In this document: positions 1-10,268 of the stretch, one piece after another | How the letters are laid out: every line of letters begins with the position of its first letter | Numbering within the stretch: the first letter of the stretch is position 1 | Made by a program: the position numbers and the translations under genes | The notes under the pieces: generated by a model | Seen by the model: the letters and a program-made list of their open reading frames with translations, nothing else | The model's database searches: none | Told to the model about the DNA's origin: nothing | NCBI GenBank assembly: GCA_051025295.1 | Contig: JBMGJV010000015.1 | Direction: 5' to 3' (one strand) | From: KBS-83 sp051025295 | GTDB taxonomy: Bacteria; Acidobacteriota; Terriglobia; Terriglobales; Acidobacteriaceae | Length of the DNA: 64,000 nucleotides

Positions 1-621
1 GTGCGCGATCCCCGGGTACGTCGAACCCGCCAGCTTCTGCAGGGAGCTCTGGCGAGGCTGCTGGAAAGCCGCAGCTTTGAGGAGATCTCTGTTCAGGACA
101 TTGCCGAGGCGGCGACCGTCAACCGCGCGACTTTCTACGACCACTACACGGACAAGTTCGCGCTGCTCGACGCCTGGGTCGCTGGCGGCTTTCATATGCT
201 GCTTGCCGAGCGTTCGGTGCGCTACGAGGGAACGTGTCCCGGCCAGATCGCGTCCATCATCCTTGCCGCCTGCGACTACCTGGCCGCGCGGCATTCCGGG
301 TGTGCGGGCCGCGAGGGGCGCAGCCTGATGGAGCCCTTGCAGGATGCCGCCATGGTTGCAGCCATCCGTCGGGTAGTGGAACCGGGGCTGGCACGGCACG
401 CCGGCGCCGCGTACGGTGAGCTGGCAATGCAGGCAGCCGCCGTCAGCAGCGCCATTCACGGTGCAGTGAAGCAGTGGCTGCACACGCCGGAGCGTGGGGG
501 TTCGGATCAGATCGTGCCAGAGATCGTACAGCTCGTGCGACCGCTGCTCGAGGCGGGACTCGCGAACAGTTCTCCGGCTTCAGAGCAGGCGCTGGAACGG
601 GCACAGTCCGCCGGTCGTTAG
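1..621 (+). CDS. TetR/AcrR family transcriptional regulator (5' edge of window)
   Basis: One-component repressor-type DNA-binding protein. The N-terminal helix-turn-helix is clear at about residues 28-50 (ISVQDIAEAATVNRATFYDHY), the TetR recognition-helix signature, followed by the K-F-ALLD linker into an all-helical ligand domain that I cannot assign to a ligand. The reading frame opens with GTG at base 1, and the sequence RDPRVRRTRQLL is where proteins of this family usually begin. The gene could therefore be complete or start a few codons outside the window. No target is visible because its upstream neighbour is out of view. The downstream GNAT gene converges on it with a gap of 7 bases. 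Confidence 0.85.
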   Translation: MRDPRVRRTRQLLQGALARLLESRSFEEISVQDIAEAATVNRATFYDHYTDKFALLDAWVAGGFHMLLAERSVRYEGTCPGQIASIILAACDYLAARHSGCAGREGRSLMEPLQDAAMVAAIRRVVEPGLARHAGAAYGELAMQAAAVSSAIHGAVKQWLHTPERGGSDQIVPEIVQLVRPLLEAGLANSSPASEQALERAQSAGR

Positions 622-628
622 GCCCGGC

Positions 629-1102
629 CTAGCCTTCGATCGGCTCGACGTAGAACATTTCGTTGGTCGCGCGGAAGCCGTTGCTCTCATACAGGGCACG
701 CCCAGCATCGGTCGAATGCAGCGCGACAACGCGAACCTGGCGGCGGCGTGCCTCGGCAAGCGCCAATTCGATGAGCTGACTCGCGATGTGTTTGCGGCGG
801 TGCGCCGGTTCCACGTAGACGTTCAGCAGATAGCCGCGATAGCTCGAGGTTGGGTCCAGCGGATGCGGCGGCCAGTCGAGAATCATCAGCCCGCTGCCCC
901 CGATCACCCCGCCTGCATCGTCGAGCGCCAGCCAGCCCAGATAGGTGCCGCGTTCGATCTGGTGCCCGACCCAGGGCTGGAAGTGCTCCGCCATAACCTC
1001 GAGCAGGTGGTTGTCCGTGCGGCCTGCATCGACGAACATGCGCCGGCGATGGTGGGTGATGGTGCCGGCATCGGCTGGCGTGGCAGCGCGCGTCGCAATC
1101 AT
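629..1102 (-). CDS. GNAT family N-acetyltransferase
   Basis: Predicted cytoplasmic acetyl-CoA-dependent N-acetyltransferase of 157 residues, a normal GNAT length. The fold is recognisable from the beta-4 strand YLLNVYVEPAHRRKHIASQL, which carries the acetyl-CoA pyrophosphate-binding loop in the variant form R-R-K-H-I-A. The C-terminal segment ALYESNGFRATNEM is the usual GNAT motif B. The frame stays open 70 codons further upstream, but that stretch is low-complexity R/P-rich and overlaps tilS on the other strand. ATG at 1102 is the natural start because the family's beta-1 strand (IATRAATPADAGTI) follows at once. The substrate is unknown. Confidence 0.85.
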   Translation of the reverse strand: MIATRAATPADAGTITHHRRRMFVDAGRTDNHLLEVMAEHFQPWVGHQIERGTYLGWLALDDAGGVIGGSGLMILDWPPHPLDPTSSYRGYLLNVYVEPAHRRKHIASQLIELALAEARRRQVRVVALHSTDAGRALYESNGFRATNEMFYVEPIEG

Positions 1103-1176
1103 GCGGTGAGTATAGAAGGATTCCGCCGCGCTGTTGATGCGGTTCCTCGGCGCGGACGGCCAGTAGACTGGGCTCC

Positions 1177-2631
1177 ATGACGCAGGGTAGAGACGAGCGA
1201 GCGCCTGAGCTCCGCTGGGATCGCGCGCAGTTTCGCCCCGGCGAGCGCGTGGCTGCGGCCGTCTCGGGCGGTGCCGATTCGGTTGCGTTGTTCCGGGCAA
1301 TGGTGGCCGCACGCGCCGCGGCTGGACTGGTGCTCTCGGCCGTCCATGTCAATCATGGCCTGCGCGGCGCGGAGTCGGACGAAGACGCCGCGTTCGTCCG
1401 CCGCCTGACGGAGCAGCACCAGCTGCCGGTCACCATTCATCGTGCCGATGTGCAGGAGGCAGCCGCCCGCCACGGCAAGGGCATCGAGGAGACGGCACGC
1501 GCCCTGCGCTATGACCTGTTCCGCCGCATGCTCGATGCCGGCGAGGTGGACGCGGTGGTGACCGCGCACACGCTGGACGACCAGGCTGAGACGGTGCTGA
1601 TGAAGCTGTTGCGCGGCGCGTGGACCGAGGGGCTAAGCGGGATTGCGCCCGTCATGAGTCAGCCACGCGGACGCATCGTGCGGCCCCTGCTCACTGTGAC
1701 GCGCGCTGACGTGATCGCCTATCTTGAGGGCCTCGGCCAGACCTGGCGTGAGGATGCGAGCAACCGTGACCCGGCGTTCACCCGCAACCGCGTGCGACAC
1801 GAGCTGCTGCCGCAGGTGACGGCCTTTGCGCCGGATGCGGCGATCAAGCTGGCGCGGGTGGCCGCGATCGCCCGTGACGAGGAGGCATGGTGGACGCGCG
1901 AACTCGCACGCCTCCTACCCGGGCTGGTGCTGCCCGGGCGGCCCGTTCGTGGTGGCGGCAGGGCCAACTCGACGAGACCCGGCGAGCAGAGCCTGTCGAT
2001 CGAGCTCGATCGGCTGGCGGCACTCCATCCCGCGGTGGCGCGTCGGGTGCTACGGGCAGCCGCGGAGCAACTTGGGCATCCACTCAGCTTTGACGAGACG
2101 GAATCCTTGCGTGCGCTTGCCGCGGACGGCAGCGGCCGGGGTCGACGCCTGCTTGGCTTGGCCGGCGGCGTGGTGGCCGAGCGAACCGCTCGCGAACTGC
2201 AGTTGCGCCGCGGCGGGACGCCCCTCACAGCGGCGCTGCCCGCGATCACAATTCCTGTTCCGGGAGCAATGCTGGCGGAGAAGTACGGACTGCACGTCAC
2301 CACGCAGGGCGAACTGCTCCCTGAGACCAGACTGGTGCTGCGCACTCCTAAGGCCGGCGATCGCGTCGTACTTCGGCATAGCCGGAGCCCCAAGAGCGTC
2401 AAAGATGTGCTCGAAAGAGCCGGCTGGTCTGCCGAGGAGCGCGCTCATTGCCCTGTGATCGCCATCGAGTCAACTGTCGGCGCCGGGCGAATTGCCTGGC
2501 TGCGCGGCGTGGACGTCGAGCCGGAGCCCGGCTTGGCGGTGCTCGTCACCGAAGGAAGCGCCACACAGTCCGGGCTGGAGTTAGCCGCGGATCCCGATCG
2601 GGACGCGGTGATTGAGCCTCCGGAGGGGTAA
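1177..2631 (+). CDS. tilS: tRNA(Ile)-lysidine synthetase
   Basis: TilS attaches lysine to C34 of the tRNA-Ile CAU anticodon using ATP, changing its decoding from AUG to AUA; it is normally essential. The PP-loop ATP-binding motif SGGADS is at about residues 30-35, followed by the VHVNHGLRG and HTLDDQAET segments typical of the N-type PPi-synthetase core. The region from about residue 230 on corresponds to the TilS linker and C-terminal substrate domains (LRTPKAGDRV near residue 388). At 484 residues it is within the family's range. It is followed by ftsH, a neighbour order common in many bacteria, but 278 bases of structured non-coding DNA lie between them. Confidence 0.93.
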   Translation: MTQGRDERAPELRWDRAQFRPGERVAAAVSGGADSVALFRAMVAARAAAGLVLSAVHVNHGLRGAESDEDAAFVRRLTEQHQLPVTIHRADVQEAAARHGKGIEETARALRYDLFRRMLDAGEVDAVVTAHTLDDQAETVLMKLLRGAWTEGLSGIAPVMSQPRGRIVRPLLTVTRADVIAYLEGLGQTWREDASNRDPAFTRNRVRHELLPQVTAFAPDAAIKLARVAAIARDEEAWWTRELARLLPGLVLPGRPVRGGGRANSTRPGEQSLSIELDRLAALHPAVARRVLRAAAEQLGHPLSFDETESLRALAADGSGRGRRLLGLAGGVVAERTARELQLRRGGTPLTAALPAITIPVPGAMLAEKYGLHVTTQGELLPETRLVLRTPKAGDRVVLRHSRSPKSVKDVLERAGWSAEERAHCPVIAIESTVGAGRIAWLRGVDVEPEPGLAVLVTEGSATQSGLELAADPDRDAVIEPPEG

Positions 2632-2909
2632 TCAGCCTGTCGTGACCACAAGGTATTTCTTTGTCACCCGCGCGAGAGGCCGGGAGTAGAATCCCACTTA
2701 CGGTCACAGGGCGTCCTCGGCGTCTTGAAGGCCTCGGTGTCCCCCATCAGCAGTGTGTCCGGCGAAACCGGATCCTGCACCGAAGACCGGCGAGCCACGT
2801 CTAATCCCCAGGGAAACACGACGACGAGCAGGTGGGTCGGTGAACCCTTGGGGGTTCCGAAGTAGCCTTCGGGAACCGCTGCTGTGGCGTGAGAAATGAG
2901 GGTTATCTC
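2632..2909 (+). promoter_or_regulatory. Structured non-coding leader upstream of ftsH
   Basis: This 278-base gap has no convincing ORF. A TAGAAT -10-like hexamer at 2687-2692 has only a poorly spaced TTGTCA (2661-2666, 20-base spacer) as -35. A compact hairpin TCCGG-CGAAA-CCGGA is near 2757-2772. Close to the gene, two hairpins compete for the same bases. GAACCC (2842-2847) pairs with GGGTTC (2852-2857) around TTGG. GGTTCCGAAG (2853-2862) pairs with CTTCGGGAACC (2867-2877), with one bulge, around TAGC. Neither is followed by a T-run. This could be an attenuator-like leader or a small RNA of about 180 bases ending before the ftsH ribosome-binding site. No Rfam family could be assigned by eye. 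Confidence 0.45.
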
Positions 2910-4829
<1,920 letters not shown>

Positions 4830-4850
4830 GCCAACGCAGACGCAACAAAC

Positions 4851-4891
4851 AGAAGGGCCGCTTCTCGGAGCGGCCCTTCTCGTTGAGTTTT
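4851..4891 (+). terminator. Rho-independent terminator of ftsH
   Basis: A perfect 12-bp stem AGAAGGGCCGCT / AGCGGCCCTTCT (4851-4862 and 4869-4880) with a six-base loop TCTCGG lies 21 bases after the ftsH stop. The trailing T-tract is weak (CGTTGAGTTTT). The convergent TetR gene begins its 3' end at 4964, so the stem may also help separate the two. Confidence 0.75.
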
Positions 4892-4963
4892 GCACGTGAC
4901 ACCCGCTCCTGCAGGCCCCCCGCTGCACACCTGAGCAGCGAGGAGACCGGCAGTCCGCCTCGC

Positions 4964-5743
4964 TCAATCGCGTGAGGACTCATCCGCAAGACGATCGAGC
5001 CACTCAATCAGCAAGATACGTTCTGCATCAGTGAAGACCCTCGTTGCGGACCCATGCGTGGCATCGGCGCTAGTGACGAGAGCCCGCAAGGTTGTTGCTG
5101 CCGCCGGGAGGGTTCCAGCAGGCAGGATAGATCGATCCGTAACAATCGCTGCTAGGGCTGCCTCGCATGCTGTATCCGACAGCGACATGTCGCGCTGCTC
5201 GCTCATCATGCCGAGCAATGTCATGACGGTCCCGCAAGCGGCTGCATGAAAGAGACGCGCTGCCCGTTCTTGGCTGACACGCAGCCGTCCAGACGCCGCC
5301 ACGCGCTGCATGTGGTCTCGCAGCAGGCGGTGCGATCGTTCGGCGGCCGTGCTCTCCGCACCCGGGTGGGGGTCTGCATACATCAGCAGATAGAGCTCAG
5401 GATGCGTAAGCCCGAATTCAATGTGCAGCTTCCATCCGGCGCGGAGTGAATCGACGGGATCTTCCGTGGGTTGCGCGGGTCGCTTCTTCGTCATGTAAAC
5501 GCCGAAGCCGTAGTCTGCGACCGCGTTCAGCAGGCCCGCTTTGTCCTGAAAGAGCCGGTAGAGAATGGGCGGCTGCACTGCCGCGGCCTCGGCCACTGCC
5601 CGAGTCGTGAGTGCGTCGCGGCCGCCCTTTGCCAGTAAGAGCAGTGCCGCCTTCAGGATGGGCTCACGATGCCGGGAAGAAGGCGCGCCGGTCAGAACGA
5701 GTTCCTGGCTCTTCTTCAAGCCTGTTCCAGTTTCCTGCGTCAC
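4964..5743 (-). CDS. TetR/AcrR family transcriptional regulator
   Basis: Helix-turn-helix repressor with the DNA-binding region at about residues 24-70 (ILKAALLLLAKGGRDALTTR, then the AVAEAAAV and LYRLFQDKAGLL elements). The long helical C-terminal domain, 259 residues in total, is slightly larger than the usual TetR. It is transcribed divergently from the NmrA-type oxidoreductase at 5841, the classic arrangement for a TetR repressor controlling a neighbouring enzyme gene. The 97-base intergenic region contains a perfect 8-base inverted repeat that could be its operator. The ligand is unknown; by inference it is probably a substrate or inducer linked to the adjacent oxidoreductase. Confidence 0.85.
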   Translation of the reverse strand: MTQETGTGLKKSQELVLTGAPSSRHREPILKAALLLLAKGGRDALTTRAVAEAAAVQPPILYRLFQDKAGLLNAVADYGFGVYMTKKRPAQPTEDPVDSLRAGWKLHIEFGLTHPELYLLMYADPHPGAESTAAERSHRLLRDHMQRVAASGRLRVSQERAARLFHAAACGTVMTLLGMMSEQRDMSLSDTACEAALAAIVTDRSILPAGTLPAAATTLRALVTSADATHGSATRVFTDAERILLIEWLDRLADESSRD

Positions 5744-5760
5744 GAATCGATTCTACTCAC

Positions 5761-5802
5761 CTGTTTCCTCTGATTTGAGGACCGTGATATCAATGGAAAC
5801 AG
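5761..5802. promoter_or_regulatory. Inverted repeat between divergent TetR and NmrA-type genes
   Basis: CTGTTTCC (5761-5768) and GGAAACAG (5795-5802) form a perfect 8-base dyad with 26 bases between the arms. A smaller CCTC...GAGG dyad lies inside. It sits between the two divergent starts at 5743 and 5841. The spacing is wider than a single typical TetR operator, so two half-operators or a promoter-spanning element are possible. Confidence 0.4.
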
Positions 5803-5840
5803 AAGATGCATTCCTTAACTCCAGAGTCAGGTGAACAATC

Positions 5841-6716
5841 GTGATCGTCGTGACAGGTGCGACCGGACAGTTGGGCCGGCAAGTCGTGGAAGGGCTTTCA
5901 AAAAAGCTTCCGAGTGCTCAGATCGGAGTCAGCGTTCGCCAGCCAGAGCTGGCGGACGATTTCAGGCAGCGTGGCATGCGCGTGTGCAAGGGAGACTTTG
6001 CAGATCCAGCCAGCTTGAAAGACGCGTTCGACGGAGCCGAGCAGGTACTGATCGTCTCCGTGAACAAATTCGGGGAAGAGGCCGTGCAGCAGCATGCCAA
6101 CGCAATCCAGGCTGCCAAAGCCGCTGGGGCAAAACGCATCCTCTACACCAGTCACCAGGGAGCGAGTCCATCCTCCGCCTTTGTTCCGGCCCGGGATCAC
6201 GCAGCGACGGAAGGGCTGCTCCAATCCTCGGGTGTTTCCTTCGTCTCGCTACGGAATGGTTTCTACGCGGAATCGGCTCTGTACCAGCTGGGCGGGATAA
6301 GGGAGACGGGCAGGATCATCGTTCCACAGGATGGGCCGGTCTCCTGGACCGCACGCGCTGACCTTGCCGAGGCCGCTGTCGCGGCACTCACACAGAGCGG
6401 CCTGTTCGAGGGGATTTCCCCACCACTGACCAGCTCGCAGGCACTGGATCTTGCCGGCATCGCACAGGTCGCGACAGAAGTTCTTGGCCAAACCGTCGCA
6501 AGGGAGACGATCAGCGACGAACAGTATCGGGCATCGCTGCTCCAGCACGGCCTTCCGGACGTAATAGCGGATGGACTCGGCAGCCTGTACAAAGCCGCCC
6601 GAGCGGGTGAGTTCGCGGTCACCGATCCCACGCTCGAGCGCCTGCTCGGCCGCAAACCGACGTCTCTGCGGGATGTTGTGACCGAGTTCCTGTCGAACCC
6701 CGAAAGCAGATCGTAG
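5841..6716 (+). CDS. NmrA/SDR-type NAD(P)-binding oxidoreductase (QorB-like)
   Basis: Atypical short-chain dehydrogenase. The N-terminal Rossmann motif is explicit (VVTGATGQLGRQV, residues 3-15). The later YTSHQGASP and LRNGFYAE segments match the NAD(P)H:quinone oxidoreductase type 2/NmrA group, which carries substitutions in the usual YxxxK site. At 291 residues it is the right length. Expected to act in the cytoplasm on a quinone or similar electrophile, or to sense the NADP redox state; sequence alone does not separate these. It is divergent from a TetR regulator, which suggests ligand-induced expression. Confidence 0.85.
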   Translation: MIVVTGATGQLGRQVVEGLSKKLPSAQIGVSVRQPELADDFRQRGMRVCKGDFADPASLKDAFDGAEQVLIVSVNKFGEEAVQQHANAIQAAKAAGAKRILYTSHQGASPSSAFVPARDHAATEGLLQSSGVSFVSLRNGFYAESALYQLGGIRETGRIIVPQDGPVSWTARADLAEAAVAALTQSGLFEGISPPLTSSQALDLAGIAQVATEVLGQTVARETISDEQYRASLLQHGLPDVIADGLGSLYKAARAGEFAVTDPTLERLLGRKPTSLRDVVTEFLSNPESRS

Positions 6717-6847
6717 AGCACCGCGCATACCTTGCCGGCCGCAAGTGGGCACAGTTTTTCTGAGTGCCCATTCTCGCCGGTGTTCCGGCAGCTTGCCGGA
6801 CGGTGGTCGACACCCGTGCGAGGACCTCTGCGACAATCAGTGCAGCG

Positions 6848-7393
6848 ATGCGCGCACCCCTTCGTTCCCGGCTGATGGCTGCCTGTGTGGTGGCGGTTGC
6901 GCTCGTTTCGTGCACGGGCGCCTGCGGCTACCACACACTCGCCACCGCGACCCATGTGCCCGCGGATGTGCACACCATCGCGGTCCCGTTCTTCGTCAAT
7001 CGCACGCAGTTCTCCCGCACCGAGGTCGCGCTGACCGATGCCACCGTGCATGAGCTGAACACCCGCACGAAGTTCCGCGTGCTGGCGACCGAGAACGGTG
7101 AAGCCACGGATGCCGTGCTCAAGGGCACGGTGCTGCAGGAGACCATCGTTCCCTACACCTACAACGCCGTGACGGGGCAGTCGTCGAGCTACCTCGTGAC
7201 GATCCGGGCGAGCGTGCAGCTCGTCGATCGCGCAGGGCGCGTGCTCTATCGCCGCGACGGTTACACATTTCACCAGCAGTACGAGGCCACGCTCGACCTG
7301 CCCACCTTTGTGCAGGAAGATTCCCCCGCGGTGGCGCGCCTTTCGAGAGACTTTGCCCAGTCGCTAGTGAGCGATATGCTGGAGTCCTTCTGA
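6848..7393 (+). CDS. lptE: LPS assembly lipoprotein LptE-like
   Basis: Predicted outer-membrane lipoprotein that plugs the LptD barrel and helps deliver lipopolysaccharide to the outer leaflet. From ATG 6848 (181 residues) it has a basic N-terminus, a hydrophobic stretch and a lipobox-type cysteine in CTGACGYHTL; the CGYH motif right after the modified cysteine is typical of LptE. The rest follows the family's alpha/beta pattern (VHTIAVPFFVNRT). The frame is open from 6764, but that extension has no signal-peptide logic; 6848 also lacks a clear Shine-Dalgarno. holA follows 45 bases later, the same lptE-holA order as in proteobacteria, which strengthens both calls. Confidence 0.82.
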   Translation: MRAPLRSRLMAACVVAVALVSCTGACGYHTLATATHVPADVHTIAVPFFVNRTQFSRTEVALTDATVHELNTRTKFRVLATENGEATDAVLKGTVLQETIVPYTYNAVTGQSSSYLVTIRASVQLVDRAGRVLYRRDGYTFHQQYEATLDLPTFVQEDSPAVARLSRDFAQSLVSDMLESF

Positions 7394-7438
7394 GGTCCAG
7401 AGAACATCGCCGAGATAGTCGCCGGTTGAAGGCGCGGC

Positions 7439-8611
7439 ATGGCTAGCGGCCTGCGCAGCTTTGCCTCGTCGGACCGCTTTCTTGCGGAGATCGAAGCTGC
7501 CCGCACCGGCGGTGCACTCCGTCCCGGGTATGTGCTCGCCGGGGATGAAGCGTACCTTTACGATCGCTGCCGGCGCGCGGTGCTCGATGCGCTGGTCGAT
7601 CCGGTGATGCGCGACTTTTCGCTGGCCGAGATCGATCTGGGCGAGACCAGCATCTTCGAGGCGCTCGATCGGGCGCAGACGCCTTCGCTGATGGCGCCCT
7701 TCCAGGTGATCTTCCTGCGCAATGTGAAGACGCTCTACGGGCGCGGCGCAAAAAAGGACGAGTTTGCCGCGCTGGACGATTATGGTCGTCGTCCGAATCC
7801 GCAGGCGCTGCTGCTCTTTGTTGCCGACCACTTGCATCTGCCGGCCGACCTGCGCCGCATGGACATGCAGGACAAAGACCGCTACGAGCGGCTGCGCGAG
7901 ACGCTGGGCGAGTGGTGCGGCATGGTGGAGCTGGTGCGCGTGGAGGAAGGCGATGCCATGCGCTGGCTGCTGCAGGAGGCTGAGCGCCAGGGCGGAGCGC
8001 TGGAGCAGGATGCCGCGCGTGAACTGGCCGATGCGCTGGGTGCGGATCTGATGCTGATGGCGAGCGAGCTGGAGAAGTTGCTGCTGTTCACTACAAGCGC
8101 AGGCGCTCGCCGGCCGATCACGCTGGGTGATGTGGAGACCATGGTGCTCGGCGCGAAACAGCGCTCGCTGTACGAGCTGACGGACGCGATCTCGCAGAAA
8201 GATCGGCCGCGCGCACTGGCGCTGCTCAACGGGCTGCTCAATGCGTCGGACGGCGGGGAGGATTCCGCGATCGGGCACCTCTACATGCTGGCGCGCACCT
8301 ACCGGCAGATGCTGGTCATCCTCGAGAAGAACGTGCGCGACTCGCGCGCGATCTGGCAGGCGCTATGGCAGGGCTTCCGCATGCCACCGTTCGCCGCGGA
8401 CGACCTGATTCGCCAGGCCCGCCGCTACAAGAGCCGGCGCGAGCTGACCCGCGCGCTCCGGTTGATTGCGCGCGCCGACCTGGAGCTGCGCTCCTCGCCG
8501 CCCGACAAACGGCTGGTGCTGGAGCGGCTGGTACTTGGGCTGGCCAGTGAAGAGCCGGCCAGCCTGTTGCCGGCGCTGCTGAACCAGCAATACGCGATGG
8601 AGCTGTCCTGA
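7439..8611 (+). CDS. holA: DNA polymerase III subunit delta
   Basis: Delta opens the beta sliding-clamp ring within the clamp-loader complex. The 390-residue protein has the family's opening (RPGYVLAGDEAYLYDRCRRA) and the region PFQVIFLRNVK. The C-terminal helical collar domain contains ITLGDVETMVLGAKQRSLYE, the segment best conserved among HolA proteins, and the closing segment DKRLVLERLVL is also typical. As in other delta subunits there is no functional Walker A motif. A modest ribosome-binding site (AAGG) precedes ATG 7439. It sits directly after lptE and is probably co-transcribed with it. Confidence 0.9.
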   Translation: MASGLRSFASSDRFLAEIEAARTGGALRPGYVLAGDEAYLYDRCRRAVLDALVDPVMRDFSLAEIDLGETSIFEALDRAQTPSLMAPFQVIFLRNVKTLYGRGAKKDEFAALDDYGRRPNPQALLLFVADHLHLPADLRRMDMQDKDRYERLRETLGEWCGMVELVRVEEGDAMRWLLQEAERQGGALEQDAARELADALGADLMLMASELEKLLLFTTSAGARRPITLGDVETMVLGAKQRSLYELTDAISQKDRPRALALLNGLLNASDGGEDSAIGHLYMLARTYRQMLVILEKNVRDSRAIWQALWQGFRMPPFAADDLIRQARRYKSRRELTRALRLIARADLELRSSPPDKRLVLERLVLGLASEEPASLLPALLNQQYAMELS

Positions 8612-8674
8612 TCCGGGTGTCCTGATCGAGCGTCGTCGCTCACCTTGAAAGACCGTACTGCTAGGAGTCCTACC

Positions 8675-9679
8675 GTGATACGAACCCGCCTGTCCGTCAG
8701 CCTGGCCCTGGTTGCCTGCGCTGCTCTTTCCGCCTGCCATCACGCCGCGCGCGGTGCGCAACAGGAAGAGACGACTCTGCTTAGCGGATCCGGCCCGACC
8801 TTCACGGTGCCGGTGAGCGCGCTGCCTGCGCACTGGTCGGTCATCGCCTATGGCGACACGCGGTTCACCGACCCGGCGAACCATGAGGCGACGGACCCCG
8901 ATGCGCGCCGCGCGCTGGTGGCCAAGATCGCTGATGAGAAGCCGGACGCGCTCGTCATCTCGGGCGACCTGCCGCTCGATGGCTCGGTGGCGAACGACTA
9001 CACCGTCTTTCATGACGAGACCGCGGCTTGGCGGCAGGCGGGTTTGCGTGTGTACCCGGCGCTCGGCAACCACGAACTAAAGCGTGGGCAGGACATCGCG
9101 CCAACCAATTGGTGGGCCGCGTTTCCAGAGCTGAATCACCGGCGCTGGTACTCGGTCGCGTTCGGCAACAACCTGATCCTGTCGGTCGACTCCGACCTGC
9201 CGCTGACCGAGGGCAGCCGGCAGCAGATGTGGGTGAAGGATCAACTCGACCACCTGCCGGCGAGCACGCAGTACGTCTTCGTGTCGCTGCATCATCCGCC
9301 GATCGCGGACAGTATCGTGGACACGCACTCGCATGACGCGCGGCCGAACGAGCAGGCGCTGGCAGCGCTGCTCGAAGCGAGGCAGCCGAGCACGCATGCC
9401 GCCTTTGTCGTGATCGCGGGCCACATCCACAACTACGAGCGGTTCAACCAGAACGGAGTCATCTACCTGGTGAGCGGTGGTGGCGGCGCGCGGCCGTATC
9501 CGGTCAGCCGCACGCCGCGCGATCTCTACCAGGATCCGGCGTTCCCTAACTTCCACTATGTCCGCTTCGACTTCGATGGCAAGGCGCTGCACGCCACCAT
9601 GGTGCGGCTGGCCGATCCGGGCGCGAGCAAGCCGGTGTGGGAGAAGAAGGACAAATTCGACGTCCCGCTGCGCCCTTGA
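8675..9679 (+). CDS. Exported calcineurin-like metallophosphoesterase
   Basis: Probable periplasmic or lipid-anchored phosphoesterase. From GTG 8675 the protein (334 residues) begins MIRTRLSVSL, with a hydrophobic core and a lipobox-like LSAC. AGGAG lies 8 bases before this codon, so it is preferred over TTG 8645. The dinuclear-metal motifs of the family follow: AYGDTRF (D), SGDLPLDG (GD), LGNHE (GNHE), SLHHPP (H) and GHIHNYER (GHxH). The natural substrate is unknown; purple-acid-phosphatase or nucleotidase activities are possible. It ends at a good terminator hairpin. Confidence 0.87.
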   Translation: MIRTRLSVSLALVACAALSACHHAARGAQQEETTLLSGSGPTFTVPVSALPAHWSVIAYGDTRFTDPANHEATDPDARRALVAKIADEKPDALVISGDLPLDGSVANDYTVFHDETAAWRQAGLRVYPALGNHELKRGQDIAPTNWWAAFPELNHRRWYSVAFGNNLILSVDSDLPLTEGSRQQMWVKDQLDHLPASTQYVFVSLHHPPIADSIVDTHSHDARPNEQALAALLEARQPSTHAAFVVIAGHIHNYERFNQNGVIYLVSGGGGARPYPVSRTPRDLYQDPAFPNFHYVRFDFDGKALHATMVRLADPGASKPVWEKKDKFDVPLRP

Positions 9680-9701
9680 CCCTGACGTGTGTCTGAACAC
9701 G

Positions 9702-9737
9702 ACAGTGCCGCCAGCAACCGCCGGCGGCATCTGTTTT
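9702..9737 (+). terminator. Rho-independent terminator after the metallophosphoesterase
   Basis: ACAG-TGCCGCC (9702-9712) pairs with GGCGGCA-(T)-CTGT (9723-9734), eleven pairs with one bulged base and a 10-base loop, followed by TTTT. It lies 22 bases after the stop codon and just before the convergent gene's stop at 9746. Confidence 0.7.
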
Positions 9738-9745
9738 GGTGCGGG

Positions 9746-10180
9746 TTAGTGATTCGTGGTTCCTGCGCGCGGTGTACGCCGCAGCCGGGTGCGCGCGGTG
9801 TGCGGGCGCTCCGGCCCTTCGAGGAAGAACCACTTGCAGCCACGGCAGACCCGGCCGAAGCCGTTCTGCATCTCGACTGCCGGGTGGGTGAGGTGGACCC
9901 GGAGCGTGCTGCTGCTGGTCTCGTAGCAGCGCGGGCAGAGCGGCACCTCGTCGCCCTCGGCGTAGTAGTACGGGTTGCGGAAGACGGTTTGGCTGCGGTG
10001 GTCGAGCTGCTCGCGCAGGGCGGCATTCTCATCGCGCAGGTGGCCGCGTTCCGTGGACAGGTCGATCAACTGCTCCTGCAGGTGGACGATCTTTTCGTAG
10101 AGGGGGTAGTCGTTGTACTTGCGGACCAGGTCAGCGATCTCCCGTATGCCCTGAATTGCGGCGGACGCGTTGACAACCAT
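9746..10180 (-). CDS. Coiled-coil plus zinc-ribbon protein of unknown function
   Basis: Not assigned to a named family. From ATG 10180 (AGGTG 6 bases upstream) it has 144 residues. A predicted coiled coil runs from about 28 to 62 (heptad-like KIVHLQEQLIDLSTERGHL). Then come an aromatic NPYYY segment and two CxxC pairs, CPRC near 82 and CRGC near 112, which should form one treble-clef or ribbon zinc site, and a basic tail. The combination coiled coil, N-x-Y/W, CPRC, CxxC is known from small bacterial and phage-borne proteins of unknown role. It may bind nucleic acid or act as an adaptor. The frame extends to 10231, but without a better start. Confidence 0.6.
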   Translation of the reverse strand: MVVNASAAIQGIREIADLVRKYNDYPLYEKIVHLQEQLIDLSTERGHLRDENAALREQLDHRSQTVFRNPYYYAEGDEVPLCPRCYETSSSTLRVHLTHPAVEMQNGFGRVCRGCKWFFLEGPERPHTARTRLRRTPRAGTTNH

Positions 10181-10268
10181 GGCAGCACCTATTCGCCTTT
10201 CGTTCGCCCATCGTACCAAGTCCAGCAACATTCCGGAAGTAACTATCGACGGATCTTAGGATGAGCAT

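Noticed and set aside
2700..2880. Possible 6S or SRP RNA upstream of ftsH
   Set aside because: Size fits, but I could not trace the required 6S central bubble or the SRP GGAA-type tetraloop region; kept only as an unassigned structured leader.
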